In this document: piece after piece, positions 61,814 through 64,000 of the stretch
Numbering within the stretch: the stretch's first letter is position 1
Layout of the letters: the number at the start of each line of letters is the position of its first letter
Source: Flavobacteriales bacterium UBA2306
Lineage (GTDB): Bacteria > Bacteroidota > Bacteroidia > Flavobacteriales > Weeksellaceae
Direction: 5' to 3'
Length of the DNA stretch: 64,000 nt
Assembly: GCA_002345565.1 (NCBI GenBank)
Contig: DDVS01000002.1
Coordinates: 417,605-481,604 of the forward strand
The notes under the pieces: generated by a model
What the model was told of the DNA's origin: nothing
What the model saw: only the letters and a program-made list of their open reading frames with translations
Databases searched by the model: none
Made by a program: the position numbers and the translations under genes

Positions 61814-62716
61814 ATGTATTACAAAGACGACAGTGTTCTCTTCTTTGATGGGGAATATGTGAAAGCAAAAGAAGCCAAGACCGACTTGTACGGTCAATCG
61901 TTACACTACGGTTATGCTGTTTTCGAAGGAATTAAATCTTACAAAACAGCCAATGGAACTAAGATTTTCAAAGCAGAGGAACATTACGACCGATTGAGGA
62001 AATCTGCCGAAACAATGATGATGCCTTTTGATTATTCTACCGAAGAAATGGTGGAAACAACCTACAAGCTTTTGGAACAAAATAATCTAAGTAACGCATA
62101 CATTCGTCCATTGGTCATTTGTTCTCCAAATATGGCTTTGTCTAAAGGTCAAAAAAGCTATCTCGTTATAGAAGTTTGGAATTGGGATAACGGTTATATG
62201 GCCAACAAAATGAGAATTATGACGTCGTCATTTGAACGTCCAAATCCAAAAGCGTTCAAAGTAGAAGCAAAAGTGAGCGGTCATTATGTAAACTCAATTT
62301 TAGCTTGTCAGGAAGCTAAAGACAGAGGTTTTGATGAAGCTTTGGTTCTGGATGCCGATGGAAATGTAGCAGAAAGTTCAGGTGCCAATATCTTCTTCGA
62401 AAAAGGTGGAAAACTTTTCACTCCTGCAAAAGGAAGCATACTTCCCGGAATTACCAGAGCGACAGTTTTTGAAATATGTGATAATCTTGGAGTTCCTTAC
62501 GAAGAAAAATTCTTCAAACCGGAAGAAATGCAAGGCGCAGACGCAGGATTTTTCTGCGGAACAGCAGCTGAAATTGTAGCATTAGATTCTTTGGATAATA
62601 TTCCCTTCAAACTGAATTGGGAAGACAGTTTATCAGCAAAAATTCAGACAGCTTATCGTCATTTAGTATTAGAAGAAGATTACTCATATTTAAAATCAGA
62701 CTTGCAATATGTGTAA
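61814..62716 (+). CDS. ilvE: Branched-chain amino acid aminotransferase
   Basis: The protein (300 aa) is a class IV PLP aminotransferase that catalyses the last step of Ile, Val and Leu synthesis. Signature parts are LHYGYAVFEGIKSYKT near residue 31, the PLP-lysine region KVSGHYVNSILACQEAK (the Lys lies just before the Gly in related enzymes), ESSGANIFFEKGGKL and ILPGITRATVFEI. The length is normal. Its stop overlaps the ilvD start (ATGTGTAA), so the two are translationally coupled and sit behind the candidate attenuator. Confidence 0.96.
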   Translation: MYYKDDSVLFFDGEYVKAKEAKTDLYGQSLHYGYAVFEGIKSYKTANGTKIFKAEEHYDRLRKSAETMMMPFDYSTEEMVETTYKLLEQNNLSNAYIRPLVICSPNMALSKGQKSYLVIEVWNWDNGYMANKMRIMTSSFERPNPKAFKVEAKVSGHYVNSILACQEAKDRGFDEALVLDADGNVAESSGANIFFEKGGKLFTPAKGSILPGITRATVFEICDNLGVPYEEKFFKPEEMQGADAGFFCGTAAEIVALDSLDNIPFKLNWEDSLSAKIQTAYRHLVLEEDYSYLKSDLQYV

Positions 62717-64000
62717 CATAGAATTGAACAAATATTCCAAAACACTAACCAAAGACCCGACTCAACCTGCAACTCAGGCGATGTTTTACGGAATTGGTTT
62801 CCAAAAAGAAGATTTCGACAAAGCACAAATTGGAATCGCAAGTATGGGCTACGACGGAAATACTTGTAATATGCACTTGAATGGTCTTGCCGAGATTGTA
62901 AAGAAAGGCGTTAAAGAACAAAATCTTGTTGGATTAATGTTCCACACCATCGGAATCAGTGACGGAATGACTAACGGAACCGACGGAATGCGTTATTCTC
63001 TCGTAAGTCGCGACATCATTGCAGATTCCATCGAAGCGGTTTGTGCTGGTCAATATTACGATGGATTAATTACAGTTCCGGGTTGTGACAAAAATATGCC
63101 GGGTTCTCTGATGGCGATGGCGCGTCTTGACCGACCTTCGATAATGGTTTATGGAGGAAGTATTGCACCAGGCCATTACAAAGGCGAAGATTTGAATATC
63201 GTTTCTGCTTTCGAAGCGTTAGGAAACAAAATCGCAGGTAAAATTTCCGAAGAAGATTTTCAAGGTGTGATTCAAAATTCCTGTCCAAGCGCAGGTGCGT
63301 GTGGTGGAATGTACACTGCCAATACAATGGCTTCTGCAATCGAAGCTTTGGGAATGAGTTTGCCTTATTCTTCATCATATCCCGCACTTAGTAAAGAGAA
63401 AAAAGAAGAATGTCAGTTTGCCGGACATTACGTTAAAATTCTTCTCGAAAAAGATATCAAACCATCTGATATTATGACGCCAAAAGCTTTCGAAAATGCT
63501 TTAAGGCTGATTATGATTTTAGGTGGAAGCACCAATGCAGTTCTCCATTTTATCGCCATTGCAAAATCCATCGGATACGATTTAACTTTGGATGATTTCC
63601 AAAAAATCAGTGATGAAACTCCATTTTTAGCCGACCTTAAGCCAAGTGGGAAATACTTGATGGAAGACCTTCATAAAGTGGGTGGAGTTCCGGCGGTGAT
63701 GAAATATCTATTGGATTTAGGCTTGCTTCACGGCGATTGTTTAACGGTAACCGGAAAAACCATTGCAGAAAACTTGGAACACGTCACTTCAATTATCGAC
63801 AGACAGCAAAATATCATTCACGATATCAAAAATCCAATCAAAGAAACCGGTCACATTAGAATTATGTACGGAAACCTTGCTGAAAAAGGTTCTGTTGCGA
63901 AGATTACAGGAAAAGAAGGTGCTTACTTTAAAGGAACAGCAATCGTTTTTGATGGCGAAAAAGAATTCATCAAAGGTATCGAAGATAAAAAAATTCAGGA
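62709..64000 (+). CDS. ilvD: Dihydroxy-acid dehydratase, 3' end outside window
   Basis: About 430 codons are present; the gene runs off the window. It dehydrates dihydroxy acids to 2-oxo acids in the Ile/Val pathway with an Fe-S cluster. Cluster and metal motifs are TCNMHLNG, PGCDKNMPGSL and NSCPSAGACGGMYTANTM. ATG 62709 overlaps the ilvE stop by 8 bases and gives MCNIELNKYSKT; a later TTG (62724) is a less likely alternative. ilvB/N and ilvC may follow outside the window. Confidence 0.95.
   Translation, partial: MCNIELNKYSKTLTKDPTQPATQAMFYGIGFQKEDFDKAQIGIASMGYDGNTCNMHLNGLAEIVKKGVKEQNLVGLMFHTIGISDGMTNGTDGMRYSLVSRDIIADSIEAVCAGQYYDGLITVPGCDKNMPGSLMAMARLDRPSIMVYGGSIAPGHYKGEDLNIVSAFEALGNKIAGKISEEDFQGVIQNSCPSAGACGGMYTANTMASAIEALGMSLPYSSSYPALSKEKKEECQFAGHYVKILLEKDIKPSDIMTPKAFENALRLIMILGGSTNAVLHFIAIAKSIGYDLTLDDFQKISDETPFLADLKPSGKYLMEDLHKVGGVPAVMKYLLDLGLLHGDCLTVTGKTIAENLEHVTSIIDRQQNIIHDIKNPIKETGHIRIMYGNLAEKGSVAKITGKEGAYFKGTAIVFDGEKEFIKGIEDKKIQ

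Noticed and set aside
63070..63387. Antisense frame within ilvD
   Set aside because: ilvD Fe-S motifs lie on the plus strand; shadow.
1..64000. CRISPR arrays, IS elements, prophage, SusR-type regulator
   Set aside because: No regularly spaced repeats, transposase, phage genes or sugar-responsive regulator were found in the window.

Overview
The window reads as a chromosomal segment of an AT-rich Bacteroidota bacterium, most likely Chryseobacterium-like (Weeksellaceae/Flavobacteriia). The signs are TAnnTTTG-type -7 promoter boxes, A-rich ribosome-binding regions without a strong Shine-Dalgarno, three secreted proteins with type IX secretion C-terminal sorting domains, SusC/SusD outer-membrane machinery, and a MenE/ArfB/RecF/MetG gene set of flavobacterial type. 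The genus is inferred from protein style, not from a marker gene. No insertion sequence, prophage, CRISPR array or rRNA operon was seen.

Layout. 1-3.4 kb: end of lpdA, aroB, two tandem outer-membrane beta-barrel paralogues. 3.4-12.9 kb (minus): a P-domain T9SS cargo protein, a T9SS metzincin protease and a giant alpha-2-macroglobulin-like protein carrying a TonB-plug-like stretch. 13.2-17.6 kb (plus): UbiA-like membrane protein, Omp85-like protein, a toxin-antitoxin pair abutting recF. 17.8-29 kb (minus): cdd, arfB, menE, tRNA-Gln, an SDR, argS, a MATE pump, a sigma-54-type response regulator without a visible DNA-binding domain, a secreted M28 peptidase, a LEA-like protein, a nucleoside phosphorylase and a SUI1 protein. 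29-33.8 kb (plus): orphan lipoprotein, gpmI, HAD hydrolase, map, methyltransferase. 34-40 kb: a complete RND efflux operon behind two copies of an operator-like motif. 40-46.5 kb: MoxR-like ATPase plus VWA protein, methyltransferase, membrane protein, metG. 46.9-61.2 kb: a starch/maltodextrin utilisation locus (SusC, SusD, SusE, SusF, GH97, a BASS-type transporter, GH13, an NTF2-like protein, an MFS sugar transporter). 61.6-64 kb: ilvE-ilvD, led by a candidate attenuator with a short Ile/Val/Leu-rich leader peptide.

How the genes work together. The starch locus is self-consistent: SusC-F bind and import maltooligosaccharides, the exported GH97 and GH13 enzymes cut them to glucose and maltose, and the MFS protein carries a product across the inner membrane. 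Three genes of the locus share an ACCTTAAAAATT box just before their start codons. ilvE-ilvD looks controlled by translation-coupled attenuation.

The most unusual pattern is a dispersed DNA repeat with the core TCAGCCTGACA. It occurs between genes (42885-42908) and also inside the coding sequences of recF, the alpha-2-macroglobulin gene and menE, always without breaking the frame and in at least two different reading frames. This resembles the coding palindromic repeats of Rickettsia. Several other families of short intergenic hairpin repeats are present.
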